Shown: positions 33,485 through 42,768, counted from the stretch's first letter. The stretch is 64,000 nt of DNA from Methanoculleus sp. (GCA_018433835.1 JAHDQM010000011.1:1-64000), one strand, 5' to 3'. Program-made: numbers and translations. Notes: a model not told the origin generated them from the sequence alone.

Positions 33485-34618
33485 ATGAATGGAAAGATTG
33501 GAACGCGGGCATTCTCCATGCTCCTGGCAGTAATGCTGGTGAGTGTGATGATGGTGCCGGTGGTGGCCGTCGAAGAGGTGTGGCAGCCTCAGGGTACTGA
33601 ACAAAATGCGCAGTATGACCTGGAAAAGTATACTGTACGCCTTGTTGATTCTGAAATCCCTAAGGATCTGATCAGCGCCAGGACTCAAGCAGCAATGAGT
33701 TCCTTTGAGGAAGAATTTAAGAATGTCCCACCGAGGTATATCGGCACAGCTGAAGTTGATATCTCCGAAGGTGAGAAAGTAGTTGCTTACGTGTTTCGGG
33801 TTCTCCCAAGTGGAGAGAGCGTCTCCTATGCAGAGATAGTGTCATCCGAAGAAAAACCCTCGTTGAAGGAAATAACTGCTCGTGCAAATGCCTGGATCGA
33901 TGGGCCGCTGAAGAGTAAAACAACTGAGTCTCTCAAAGAGGGCAGTTTTGGGCTTCTTTCATACGGACCGACTCCAATTCATACCGCGACGATAAGTAGA
34001 ACCTACACTGGTGTCGGGCGTGCGTACCTTACAACGACATGGTACTGGGACAATCAAGAAACTAACTCGAATCAGGACTATTTCTTCACAAAGACTACCT
34101 TGAGAACTGATCCGGGCATTGATATATCTGGTTATGAGCCGTACAGAAACTACCAATTTAACGTGGAAATAGATTCTGACTATTCCGTCCCGGGTTATTA
34201 TCAGCACTTGCCGGGTGTTTATGTAAGCCAGAATAATCCTCAGACCACAACCGGGTATACGACAGTCAGCCTCTCTCTTGGTACTGGGGGTTGTGTGCTT
34301 CAGTGGTCAACCGCCATTCCTGACACACGTGTTGAACTTCACCACCCATATGGCAACACGTATAACTGGGACGAGGAGTTTAACTTTTGGGCAAGTTGCG
34401 CAGGTACTACATTCGAATTCACTCCAGGCCAGCAGTCATACTGTACGCAGTCATCCGCGCGAGATGGTAGCACATATGTCATTTCCCGAGCGATGGCCGA
34501 TGTCTCAAACGGCTGGGAAAAGATTGTTGATGGTATCGTATATTTCGCTCCTTCCGGAACAAACTCCTGGGGTCATCTCTGTAAGGTTAAGTGGAGCGGG
34601 GGATATGTTCATACCTAA
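33485..34618 (+). CDS. secreted protein, leader cassette B
   Basis: 377 residues. The signal peptide is nearly the same as that of cassette A (FSMLLAVMLVSV, cleaved near PVVA). The mature N-terminal domain contains EGEKVVAYVFRVLPSGESV then SYAEIV, matching the related segment in 30412 and 34632. YWDNQETNSNQDYFFTKTTL also corresponds to aligned parts of those. The mature sequences otherwise differ strongly. There is no C-terminal anchor, so it is probably secreted or loosely bound to the surface. Confidence 0.8.
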   Translation: MNGKIGTRAFSMLLAVMLVSVMMVPVVAVEEVWQPQGTEQNAQYDLEKYTVRLVDSEIPKDLISARTQAAMSSFEEEFKNVPPRYIGTAEVDISEGEKVVAYVFRVLPSGESVSYAEIVSSEEKPSLKEITARANAWIDGPLKSKTTESLKEGSFGLLSYGPTPIHTATISRTYTGVGRAYLTTTWYWDNQETNSNQDYFFTKTTLRTDPGIDISGYEPYRNYQFNVEIDSDYSVPGYYQHLPGVYVSQNNPQTTTGYTTVSLSLGTGGCVLQWSTAIPDTRVELHHPYGNTYNWDEEFNFWASCAGTTFEFTPGQQSYCTQSSARDGSTYVISRAMADVSNGWEKIVDGIVYFAPSGTNSWGHLCKVKWSGGYVHT

Positions 34619-34631
34619 CAGGAGATAGCCT

Positions 34632-35750
34632 GTGTCAACATCACTAACATTTCTCTTTTTGACACCTGAATCGAAGGAACAAGCTCGGATCGAACGCTTG
34701 TCTTTCATAGCGCTACTTTGTTTCTTCGTTGCAGTGATCGATGTGGCCTACGCGCTTCCCGGGAACTCATCTTATGATGATTTCAATGGTTTGAATACCG
34801 ATTCGCTCTACCTTTCTCATGAGAACATCTCGCCGCATGAGGTAACCAGCTGGAGAGACCGCGTGCCAGGTACCCCCTCCGTCCCTTCGAACCCGGATCG
34901 TTCTTTCCGGTATGAGGCGATCTTCTTCCCGGATGTCCCCCCTGACGCAGAGCTCACCGGATACTATGCACGGACCCTCCCCGATGGAGTCACCGTGTCC
35001 TATGCCGAGGTGGCCGACAGAGCAGCCCCGGCACCAGACGGTTTTCTAATCCGAGCGGAAGACCGAATATCCAGCAAGGAATCCCTGGCGGTGCGTGAAC
35101 GTCTCCGTGATGCGGCCGGTTTGTCCGATGAGTACGTCGAGGTTGCACGCCACACGACCGTCCGGAGATACCCGGGCGTCGGGCAGATGATCGCAACAAC
35201 GGTACTTTACCAGCATTCTAATGACTACGATCCGGGACACGAGTATTTCTGCCTCGCCTCTTACATCGCCATGACGCCGGAGGATGACTGGAGAAACTCG
35301 GGATTTTGCGCGAGTTACAACCTGGACACGGCGTACTACTCCTTAAAGCCATTTGGTGGGTTCTTCGGCCAATCCGGTCCCCAGACCTCCCCGCGATATC
35401 CGGTGTCTGCAGGAGACGGTCTCGGTAAACTCCTGAACACCTTCGATATCTTCGGTATATTCTCCGGGTTGTTCGGCCACCCGGTTGAGTTGCACGCTTA
35501 CGACACGACAGGCGTCGCCTGGACTACCAGGTGTGGATACTTTACCCAGGGTGCCACCGATTCGCTCAACCTGACACCGATCTCGGAGGTCGTAGGAAAA
35601 CAGCCCGCCGCCGACGACACCGCGTGGCACGTTCTGGCGGGCATTGAGATCGATACGGAACCCGGCTGGTCACGGCCCGGGGAGCAACCGGCGTCGTCCC
35701 TCCCCTGGGATCACCTCGTCTTCATCCGTAAAGCGACGGAAGCTGCCTGA
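34632..35750 (+). CDS. secreted paralogue without its own leader
   Basis: 372 residues, GTG start with AGGAGAT upstream, 13 bases after the cassette B gene, so cotranscribed. The N-terminus carries a hydrophobic segment (LSFIALLCFFVAVIDVAYA) of different sequence from the cassette signal peptides. The mature part has DAELTGYYARTLPDGVTVSY and ATTVLYQHSNDYDPGHEYF, which align with the cassette A and B products. The trio is therefore a small paralogous family. Function unknown. Confidence 0.72.
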   Translation: MSTSLTFLFLTPESKEQARIERLSFIALLCFFVAVIDVAYALPGNSSYDDFNGLNTDSLYLSHENISPHEVTSWRDRVPGTPSVPSNPDRSFRYEAIFFPDVPPDAELTGYYARTLPDGVTVSYAEVADRAAPAPDGFLIRAEDRISSKESLAVRERLRDAAGLSDEYVEVARHTTVRRYPGVGQMIATTVLYQHSNDYDPGHEYFCLASYIAMTPEDDWRNSGFCASYNLDTAYYSLKPFGGFFGQSGPQTSPRYPVSAGDGLGKLLNTFDIFGIFSGLFGHPVELHAYDTTGVAWTTRCGYFTQGATDSLNLTPISEVVGKQPAADDTAWHVLAGIEIDTEPGWSRPGEQPASSLPWDHLVFIRKATEAA

Positions 35751-36186
35751 TGCCGGAGGGCCGTGCGGCGGCTCCTCTCCTTCGGCGCGGGTCCTGTTAT
35801 CTGGAGTTTGTCCATGTTCCGCCCCGTTGTCCAAGGACGGAAACCAGGAGGAAAAACGGCATGAGGCAGACTACACGGGAGGCACCGCCTTCCTGGCATA
35901 TTTGCTCGACAAGGGGGTTCCGGCAACTCCTCTGGAGAATGCGCCCTTCCATCCACCCGATGGGCCAGGACTTAAAGCAGCGCCCGGCGCTTGCCTCCGC
36001 GAGTCGAGACGCTGGAGGGCATGGACTCCAGTCCCGGATCTCCCCAATCAGGTTCTCTTATCGGCCGTCTCAGCATAGGTCTCGGTCAGCTGTAGCATAT
36101 CTCAGAGTGCAAAATGGATCAAAACGCCTCGACGTGTAGCTGTTTTGGCCGGAAAAGATATATAAAAGAATGTCGAGTTCTCGATC
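35751..36186. other. intergenic region with a gene-family remnant
   Basis: No intact gene is seen. Near 35968 the sequence GGACTTAAAGCAGCGCCCGG closely matches the QHPAL coding region of the 32276 gene, so a decayed member of that family probably lies here. The region ends with the promoter of the transglutaminase gene. Confidence 0.45.
36141..36164 (+). promoter_or_regulatory. cassette-type promoter before the transglutaminase gene
   Basis: TGTTTTGGCCGGAAAAG followed by ATATATA matches the cassette promoters at about 18 of 24 positions by eye. The TATA is about 25 bases before the GTG at 36187, so the message would be leaderless, in contrast to the long-leader genes. Confidence 0.55.
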
Positions 36187-36576
36187 GTGGTAGATCATCC
36201 ATCCATCGATGGGAAATATCTGGGGGTCTGCGATGAGTATGGGACCCTGTATACCGCCTTCACCCGCGCACTGGGCATCCCGACGCGGTTCCTATCGTTC
36301 ACCATGGAACTGCCTTCCGGTAATATAACAGGGCATGCCATTGCAGAGTCGTGGAACGGAAATGCCTGGATCCACTCGGACCCGACATGGAATGTATTTG
36401 ACAATCCCCAGGTTTACAGGACGGCGGGAAACAACCACATCAACATCACCGTCTACGGCGACGCCGATGACTCCTATTACACGCAGGACCCGAACGACCC
36501 AACCGGCGACGGCATTCTCAGGTACGAAGATTTCAGAACGCGAATTCTCCTCGGAGAGGTTCCGAGGTACAATTAA
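36187..36576 (+). CDS. transglutaminase-core domain protein, short form
   Basis: 129 residues, GTG start. The catalytic triad of the transglutaminase/cysteine-protease core is complete: Cys15 in LGVCDEYGTLY, His50 in TGHAIAES and Asp65 in WIHSDPTWN. Family members usually have a signal peptide and an N-terminal domain, which are absent. An in-frame TAG at about 36137-36139 excludes a longer start. It may be an active mini-enzyme or the remains of a larger surface protein. The TATA box right before the start suggests it is expressed. Confidence 0.75.
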   Translation: MVDHPSIDGKYLGVCDEYGTLYTAFTRALGIPTRFLSFTMELPSGNITGHAIAESWNGNAWIHSDPTWNVFDNPQVYRTAGNNHINITVYGDADDSYYTQDPNDPTGDGILRYEDFRTRILLGEVPRYN

Positions 36577-36586
36577 CCCATTTTTT

Positions 36587-37444
36587 ATGACGAGAAATAC
36601 CACTCTCCTGGCGGTCGGGCTCATCCTTGCGGCGCTCGTCTGCGGCATATCCGCAGGTGGGGTAGTGACGCCCCTCCCCGGACAGGGGAACCAGACGGGA
36701 ATTCTGTTCGGGGTCCACCCGAACGCGAAGACCAACGAGACGATCACCTCGTTCATCGCCGAACACGGGGAGATCTGGTGGCATGAGGGTACGTATAACC
36801 GCACGCATGAGTACGTGTACATCGTGCCGGCGAACGCCTGCGAAGAACAGCTCGTCTATTTAAACAGGATTCGAGCCGACGAACACGGCGGCGAACAGTC
36901 CATCGGGCAGATCTGGATCATCGGCTGTGACGAGGCGATGCCCCTGGCCGCGGAACTCACCTTCCCGGAGATCTTTGCGAAGTACCCGGCGCTCAGCAAC
37001 GACGGTGGAGTGCGGTCGTATGTTGAAAATCAATCCCCGGGTCGGTACGAAGAGTTCACAACCGGGCCTTCTCGGGCGCAGGTCTGTTTCATCAACGATA
37101 CCGGCGTGTTCACAGAGTACATCGTCGACCTCTCGGGTGGGAAGATCGTCTCTACGAGGTACGTCTCGGAAGAGAACCTTCCGGTCGGGAGAGCCGAAGC
37201 GGAGGTGCAGGCCCTCTCCGGGAAGCCCCCGGACACCCGTGTCGAGAATACCGTGCTGCGGGCCTACGACGACACCATCGTCTGGGAGGTTACGGTCCGG
37301 GCCGGTTCGAAGACGGATATCGTGCAGGTCCCCTCGGACCCGGCATCCGGGCATCCGCCCTGGACGGCAACGCCAGGGTTCGGAACGGCCGCCGCCGTCT
37401 GCAGTATCGGAATGGGTTTTGTTCTACGCAGGAGGCGACGATAG
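36587..37444 (+). CDS. surface protein with PGF-CTERM sorting signal
   Basis: 285 residues. The N-terminus is a signal peptide (TLLAVGLILAALVCGISAGG). The C-terminus reads TPGFGTAAAVCSIGMGFVL followed by RRRRR: Pro-Gly-Phe, a membrane helix and an Arg cluster. This is the PGF-CTERM signal recognised by archaeosortase A, which processes S-layer-linked proteins. Several N-glycosylation sequons are present (NQT, NET, NRT, NDT). The mature domain is unrecognised. It starts 10 bases after the transglutaminase gene. Archaeosortase is not in this window. Confidence 0.8.
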   Translation: MTRNTTLLAVGLILAALVCGISAGGVVTPLPGQGNQTGILFGVHPNAKTNETITSFIAEHGEIWWHEGTYNRTHEYVYIVPANACEEQLVYLNRIRADEHGGEQSIGQIWIIGCDEAMPLAAELTFPEIFAKYPALSNDGGVRSYVENQSPGRYEEFTTGPSRAQVCFINDTGVFTEYIVDLSGGKIVSTRYVSEENLPVGRAEAEVQALSGKPPDTRVENTVLRAYDDTIVWEVTVRAGSKTDIVQVPSDPASGHPPWTATPGFGTAAAVCSIGMGFVLRRRRR

Positions 37445-37690
37445 GGACGTGGGGCTGTTCTGATCTGCGCCAGAGTATATTTGCCGAACGATGATCGGTG
37501 CCTCAGTTACGGAAGGGGTTCTCTCCTCCGCTCGCATCCTCCAGAGAGTGCTTTCTCCCTTCATTTTCACATATACTTCAAGGATATGCAGAATACATGA
37601 CAGAAAAGGTAAATAAGACCGGCGTCCATCTCATGGTATGGGCGCCCCGGTGTACCGTTGCAGGATACCGGTGAACCCGGGAGTGGCGTG
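37445..37690. other. intergenic region with a cassette-type TATA
   Basis: No gene. CAGAAAAGGTAAATAAG at 37601-37617 matches the cassette BRE/TATA (CAGAAAAGGTATAT) and lies about 75-90 bases before the next gene. The upstream half-box is missing here. Confidence 0.45.
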
Positions 37691-38114
37691 ATGAAAAAAA
37701 ACCTCAACTGTCGTGGTTCTCGTTGCTGTCGGGATAGCGGCAATTTGTTTGCTGGTCGTTTCAACGTTTCCCCAGCAGAAGGAGGAACCTCTGCTTTTTG
37801 CTCCCACCTCCCCCTTTTTAGTGAGTAACCACGATAACGTCGCTCACCAGGTCCACGTGTCGGTCTCCGGCGTGAACGGCACCCTGGACAACGCGCTGCT
37901 CTCCTCGGAGAATTTCACGCTCGCCGGCAGCGAACATGTCCATTCATCTGCGATGACCGATCTGATCGGGGAGTACCTCTACTCCGTCTCTGTCGATGGA
38001 AATCCCCCGCACACCGCAGTAAGAACACTCAATCCTACCGCAGGGATCATAGTCGAGATCCTCTCCAGTCAAGAAGCCCTGATTGTCCCGGTTGAATTCC
38101 ATATAGCCCTATAA
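37691..38114 (+). pseudogene. membrane/secreted protein with an A-run frameshift
   Basis: ATG at 37691 is followed by eight A residues and then soon runs out of frame with the rest. With seven A residues the reading would be MKKTSTVVVLVAVGIAAICL, a good signal anchor that continues without a break to 38114. As written, only a GTG at about 37713 starts the long frame. This could be a sequencing error, a genuine frameshift, or slippage-based switching. The mature part has AVEHVHSS-like and VPVEFHIAL segments that I do not recognise. GGAGTGG precedes the ATG. Confidence 0.6.
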
Positions 38115-38481
38115 TGCTCTCTGGGCTGCCGACAGCAATTATTCGGTCACCTTCGCCCTGATCCCGCTCGTCGACTTCATCCAGGTGCCGTTGAGAGTGG
38201 AAGAACCTGTCGATGCTCTCTTCTGCTCCCTTGAAGCAGGAGAGAAGATATCCATTCCCGCGAGCATCACTGTCCCTGAGGAAGAGGGCGTCCACGAGTT
38301 GATGGTCCTGTGGGTTCCGGCACCCTACCAGCAATTGGAGGGCGCAAACCGGGTTTCACGCGACCTCGGGCAATGGCCGTGGACCGAACCGAGTATCAGG
38401 GTGGGGCTGGTTGCCAGGGCGCCGGAGGAAGGTGCAACCTTTCCCCTCTCTGCAACAGCACCATGGGCAACCTCCGGATAG
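38102..38481 (+). pseudogene. partial gene lacking its start
   Basis: The frame that includes DSNYSVTFALIPLVDF and continues through the GTG at 38185 to 38481 reads like the C-terminal domain of an extracytosolic protein (VEEPVDALFCSLEAGEKISI). It lacks a signal peptide and a credible start. It may be the remainder of the gene at 37691 or of a neighbour. Confidence 0.45.
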
Positions 38482-38840
38482 TGTGACGCCTGGTTTGTCG
38501 GTGCCCCGTGCCCCGGCCCGAACATCACCGGGGACAGGGAGCGAACCGTTCGGGACTACAGCATCATAAATCGGGCGGTCTCCGGGGGACCGCAGTCTGA
38601 TGAACGGCGTCCCGGCCGGCGATCAGCAGATCGTGCAACGGGGGTATGTCAGAACAGTCTGCGCGCGGGGGATGGCGAGGGGACCCTGCACCGGACCTGC
38701 TGAAACATCTCTGCTCATTACGACGCTGCTTTTGCCATCGGGAGGGAATTCTCCAGGGACGGGTCCGCTATAGGTGGTGGAGTCTATGATGATCTCAGGG
38801 TGCTAGCCCTGCTCTTTTCCGGAAAAACTGCCCTTTGAGT
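38482..38840. other. intergenic region with the cassette C upstream block
   Basis: The first 180 bases show no gene. Bases 38665-38840 repeat the block found at 30020-30195 before cassette A. Confidence 0.6.
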
Positions 38841-39045
38841 TGGTGTTTGTCCCAGAAAAGGTATATCTCAAAACTGACAAGTGAACACTTGTAGGTGCCG
38901 CAGGCGGCGCCTGCAACGGTGCGGAGGTTCACCCGGCCAGTAGCGAATCGGATGGGTGAACGTCCCGCGCGCCCGGAGGCAATGGGAACGTAAGCGTTCT
39001 GCATACTTAAACGTGTGCCCCTTCTGCCTCCGGTGAACGAAAACG
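38841..39045 (+). promoter_or_regulatory. promoter and structured leader, cassette C
   Basis: The box TTGGTGTTTGTCCCA, then BRE/TATA (about 38856-38869), and the P1 and P2 helices are as in cassette A. In P2 the loop differs and resembles that of the orphan copy E. P3 pairs CCGGAGGCA (38973-38981) with TGCCTCCGG (39025-39033). The inner stem changed on both sides: CGTT (38995-38998) pairs AACG (39009-39012) where the other copies have CTTC and GAAG. Such paired change supports the RNA fold. Confidence 0.8.
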
Positions 39046-39057
39046 GAGTTGGAACAC

Positions 39058-40221
39058 ATGAAAGCAAAAACTGGAATGCAGACATTCTCCATGCTCCTGG
39101 CACTGCTACTGGTAAGTGTGGGTCTTGTGCCAGCGGCAGCAGCGACCTCTGAGGTTTTGGTTGAGCAGCCGATGCCTGTAGTTGCGGCAAACGGGCAGAC
39201 ACTGTCCGGCTCACTTTTTACGATCGATGAGAATGTGAAAAAAGCAACGCCTCATTGGGCACTGTTTGCTGCCGATGAACAAGGAAAGAGAAATGCTCTA
39301 AATGATTTGAGGGTGACTCAAATTTCCGATGAGAAAAAACAGATGTTATCTGAAGGGCTCAGGGAAATCTGGGCAAAGTATCCTGTGACTGTGACCCAAC
39401 GTGACGGTCGAACTGAGGTGACTTTCGTCTCTCCGGGTGAGCATACCTTGACCGAAGAGGAAAATTCCATCCTTGCTCAGGCCGATGAAGCGCTCGCCGA
39501 GTATCTGAACGACAAGTTTGCGGCTGAAAACAGCATCCGGTGGTGGGCGGCGCCCTGTCATCAGGATATCATAGAGATCTCCTGTTTGAAGTGGGGTGTT
39601 TCATCCACGTATGCTACGTACGCTCACAACGCAGCAGACGATCCTGATTCTTGGTCTCCGGTTTGGCCCCCATCCGGGTTTGAGTGGTTGGATACCTTCA
39701 TCCAGACTGTGTGTCACTCCTACGATCATTACTACGACCCTGTGCTTGGAACGGGCTATGCTCCGGCACAATGTGAAAACTATGTAACCATTGCCGGGGA
39801 CTACTACGATCAACCGTCGATGTACAATGCATATACAAACCTGGGGTATTCAAGCCATTTCCTGACCGATGTAGGAAACCCGCTCCATACTGGCATGGAA
39901 CTGGAACAGGCGCTGAATTCATGGGTTCACGGTGATTATGAGGCCTATGTCGCAACTAACTGGGATCAGGATGGTGGAGAGGGATACAACTTCATATCCG
40001 TCATCCAGGACAACTGGTATTATTACACCATAACCGATCCGTCAAGTTCGACGCAGTCACTTGCTGGGTATGCGAAGAACTACGATGATGAACTTTACTA
40101 TTTGGTGTATAATCACCGGTACACGTTCGGAACCGACCCGGATGTCAGATCGATTACCGAAAACTGTCTTCTCGATACAGCGAAGTATACTCTCGGTCTG
40201 GTGAAATACATGAGAGATTGA
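39058..40221 (+). CDS. secreted zinc hydrolase-like protein, cassette C
   Basis: 387 residues. The signal peptide follows the cassette pattern (FSMLLALLLVSVGLVP). The mature C-terminal two-thirds resembles zinc-dependent phospholipase C / P1 nuclease. HNAADDPDSW, HSYDHYYDP and especially LGYSSHFLTDVGNPLHTG with a following W/H/E-rich helix match the HxxxD...H zinc ligands of that superfamily. A phospholipase or nuclease outside the cell is predicted but the substrate is inference. The ATG at 39058 is preferred over a TTG at 39049. Its mature part is unrelated to the other cassette products. Confidence 0.75.
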   Translation: MKAKTGMQTFSMLLALLLVSVGLVPAAAATSEVLVEQPMPVVAANGQTLSGSLFTIDENVKKATPHWALFAADEQGKRNALNDLRVTQISDEKKQMLSEGLREIWAKYPVTVTQRDGRTEVTFVSPGEHTLTEEENSILAQADEALAEYLNDKFAAENSIRWWAAPCHQDIIEISCLKWGVSSTYATYAHNAADDPDSWSPVWPPSGFEWLDTFIQTVCHSYDHYYDPVLGTGYAPAQCENYVTIAGDYYDQPSMYNAYTNLGYSSHFLTDVGNPLHTGMELEQALNSWVHGDYEAYVATNWDQDGGEGYNFISVIQDNWYYYTITDPSSSTQSLAGYAKNYDDELYYLVYNHRYTFGTDPDVRSITENCLLDTAKYTLGLVKYMRD

Positions 40222-40258
40222 GGAGGCTCTCCCTCCTCTTTTATCGGTGAGATTTACT

Positions 40259-40813
40259 ATGGAGCCAATGTTTTCATACCTGTCTGTTGTCATCTTTGTC
40301 TTGCTTATTGTTTTCCTTCCAGCTGTCTTCATCGGCGTTCTCTCCCTGGGGTTCTATCACGTTTTCGCGAAGGCGCAACCCGTTATAGGCAAACTTGCTC
40401 CGGTTTTGATCGGGTTGCTCCTGGCCGTTCTGGTGCCGGTTCTCTCCTTCGTGCCGTTGATCCGACCGATTTTACCGGTACTGAACCTGGTGATCATACT
40501 GATGGGTGTGTTGACGCCGTTTATGCTTGTCAGGCATCATTTTCCCGATCGACATCTCTCCAAAATTCTCTTCTCCGGGTCCGTGATCACGGTAGCCCTG
40601 CTTCTGGTTTACGGGTTTGCAACGGCGTTCGGGGGTGAAGGCACCGGTTCACCAGCCTTCCAGTTGTTGACGTTTCTGCCCTTGCCTGAAATGGGCTTTC
40701 TCATCATGAGCTTGATTATCCTGTACCTGGAGGCTGTGCTCATATCCGTCGTCGTATTTGGTATCATACTTGTGGTCGTAATCGCATTTCGACGAGAGGT
40801 ACAGAGTGGATAA
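40259..40813 (+). CDS. small integral membrane protein
   Basis: 184 residues, mostly hydrophobic, with about five to six predicted membrane helices and no recognisable family. The ATG at 40259 has GGTGAG seven bases upstream. It follows the cassette C gene by 37 bases and is likely cotranscribed, which suggests that it serves or anchors that hydrolase. That is inference. Confidence 0.6.
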   Translation: MEPMFSYLSVVIFVLLIVFLPAVFIGVLSLGFYHVFAKAQPVIGKLAPVLIGLLLAVLVPVLSFVPLIRPILPVLNLVIILMGVLTPFMLVRHHFPDRHLSKILFSGSVITVALLLVYGFATAFGGEGTGSPAFQLLTFLPLPEMGFLIMSLIILYLEAVLISVVVFGIILVVVIAFRREVQSG

Positions 40814-40932
40814 CTTGTCTGGGAGCACCAGGGTTGTGTATGATGGTGGTATACCCCAGAAAAAGGAGATCTGCAGAATCATAAGTACACCCGGAGTTTT
40901 GCACTCAATCGCAGGTCCTTCCACCAGGAGGG

Positions 40933-42094
40933 ATGAACTATGCAACGCAACCATATAAAGGAGCGAACGTGAAACCAACTGCCTACAGATGGAACGGCAT
41001 CCTGGCGACCGCGCTCTGTCTTCTGGCGGTCCTTGCGGCAGGATGCCTTGTGCCGGAGTACGGGGTGGGCCGCGACATCATGGTCTTCAAAGTCGATGCC
41101 GGAGGAACGGAGCAGTGGCAGACGGTCATCGATACCGGGGGAGACGATATCGCAACGAGCATGATCCAGACGGCAGACGGTGGGTTCCTCATCGGGGGAG
41201 ATGTCCGACCCTGGCGCGAGGATCAGTCCTATGGGGTCTTTAAGATCGACGGCAACGGTTCCGCCGTCTGGAACGCCACCGGCAGAGGAGACCCGGTCGT
41301 TGCCGTCGCCGAGACGGCCGGGGGCACCGTCGTAGCGGTGGGTAAGTCGGGGGTCCTGCTTCTCAATCCTGCGGGAAACATCCTGGATGGCGACGTCGAA
41401 GCCGATGGCACCCTGCAGTCGGTCTTGGAGACCGCCGACGGCGGGGTTGTCGTCGCCGGGACTGACGGCGGAGATCTCCTGGTGTTCAAGCGGGATCGAA
41501 ACCTGACAGAAGAGTGACGAAAGACCTACGGGACCGGCGACCGGGACAGCGCAAGGGCCATCATCCGGACCTCGGACGGCGGGTACCTGGTGGGCGGCAC
41601 GACCTACCTCCCGAACCGGAACGGCTCCGACGTGTGGCTGCTTCGACTGGATGCTGTAGGCGATATGCTCTGGAATTCGACGCTCGGCAGTCCGTCACAG
41701 TACAACCACGTAGTCTTCATGGGGGAGGCACCGGGGGGGCAGATGTACCGTTATCTACAGCAACGTGACGCTGGAGGGGGTCGTCTTCGACCGGGACGGG
41801 AACGTGAACGGGGAGAAGACGCTCAATGCGTCGGCACCGGTCCTCAAAACGGCCGATGGAGGGTACGTGTCCGGTACCGTTACGTACCATCCCGCATCCC
41901 GGTTCCTGATCCTCCCCGATCAGGTAGGCGTTCCTCACATCATGAAACTCAACGCCGACGGGCTCCCGGAGTGGGACACCGAATTGAATACCACGTTCGA
42001 ACTGATCGGCGACGCCGTCTCGGTCATCCGGACCGACGACGGCGGGTACGCCCTCCTGGTAAACCGGCATAACTACCCAAAGGAGCCCCGGTGA
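40933..42094 (+). pseudogene. broken beta-propeller-like lipoprotein gene
   Basis: The N-terminus is a lipoprotein signal (LLAVLAAGC) followed by repeats of the form TADGGFLIGGD, TADGGVVVAGTD, TSDGGYLVGGT, TADGGYVSGT and TDDGGYALLV, which suggest a beta-propeller. The frame is broken twice. An in-frame TGA lies at 41515-41517. A run of seven G residues at about 41736-41742 shifts the frame; removing one G restores an open reading to the stop near 42094. A degenerate cassette-like promoter (CCCCAGAAAAAGG) lies at about 40846. Confidence 0.75.
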
Positions 42095-42203
42095 TCCCCC
42101 ACGTGAAAGCAGAGCGCGATACCCAGGGAGCCGGACGGGATCTGTCGGTATGGAAACGGAGTTGCCCCGGTTACTGTCCGATAGGCTCAGATGGAGATAG
42201 CAG

Positions 42204-42656
42204 GTGAGTCACGTGGAGCTGAAACTTGACAGGCATCTCATTGGAGTGGGGGTTCTGGCGTTCGTCGGAGTCATCATCCTCGTTGCGGCGATTGTACTCA
42301 CGTGCACGGCCATTTTCACCTGGGTCGAAACAAGCAGCGGCTTCCCAGTGTTGTACGTCTCAGAGGTCAGGGGGGAGCACCTGCAGAATGCATCCATTAT
42401 CCACCTGACTGAAAAGGACTTCGAGCAGTACCCGGCACTCGACTCCGTGATCCGGGGCGATAACAGGGGTCCCGATCCGTGGAAGCGGGAGTACCCCTCC
42501 GATGACCCTGACGAACGTGGGATAGGGAGTGTTGCGGTGACGTATGTGGAACGTGACGTGCTCATCGAGTCGTCCGGCATAGATCTTGAGACAAGGAAAC
42601 GACCATACCTCGAGTACGAAGGTGCGTATTACTATACCCTCGTCTCGATTCCCTGA
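42204..42656 (+). CDS. small membrane protein, HLTEKDFEQHPALD family
   Basis: 150 residues with one membrane helix (about 13-40), then IIHLTEKDFEQYPALDSVIRG and, at the end, RPYLEYEGAYYYTLVSIP. Start is GTG at 42204 or 42213; both have purine-rich sequence upstream. It is followed by the related gene at 42769 and the broken one at 43232, so three copies lie in tandem. Function unknown. Confidence 0.72.
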   Translation: MSHVELKLDRHLIGVGVLAFVGVIILVAAIVLTCTAIFTWVETSSGFPVLYVSEVRGEHLQNASIIHLTEKDFEQYPALDSVIRGDNRGPDPWKREYPSDDPDERGIGSVAVTYVERDVLIESSGIDLETRKRPYLEYEGAYYYTLVSIP

Positions 42657-42768
42657 CACGGTTAGAATGGGTGTAATCGGAACGGATAAAGGACCAAAAT
42701 CCAGGGATCTGCGCAAAGTGGGAGGGCCGGCGCTGCAACATCCGGGATGAAAATATGGAAGAGATCAC

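Noticed and set aside
41515..41517. TGA as selenocysteine or a recoded stop
   Set aside because: There is no SECIS-like hairpin that I can see, the next break is a plain G-run frameshift, and Methanomicrobiales are not known for UGA recoding, so a nonsense change is simpler.
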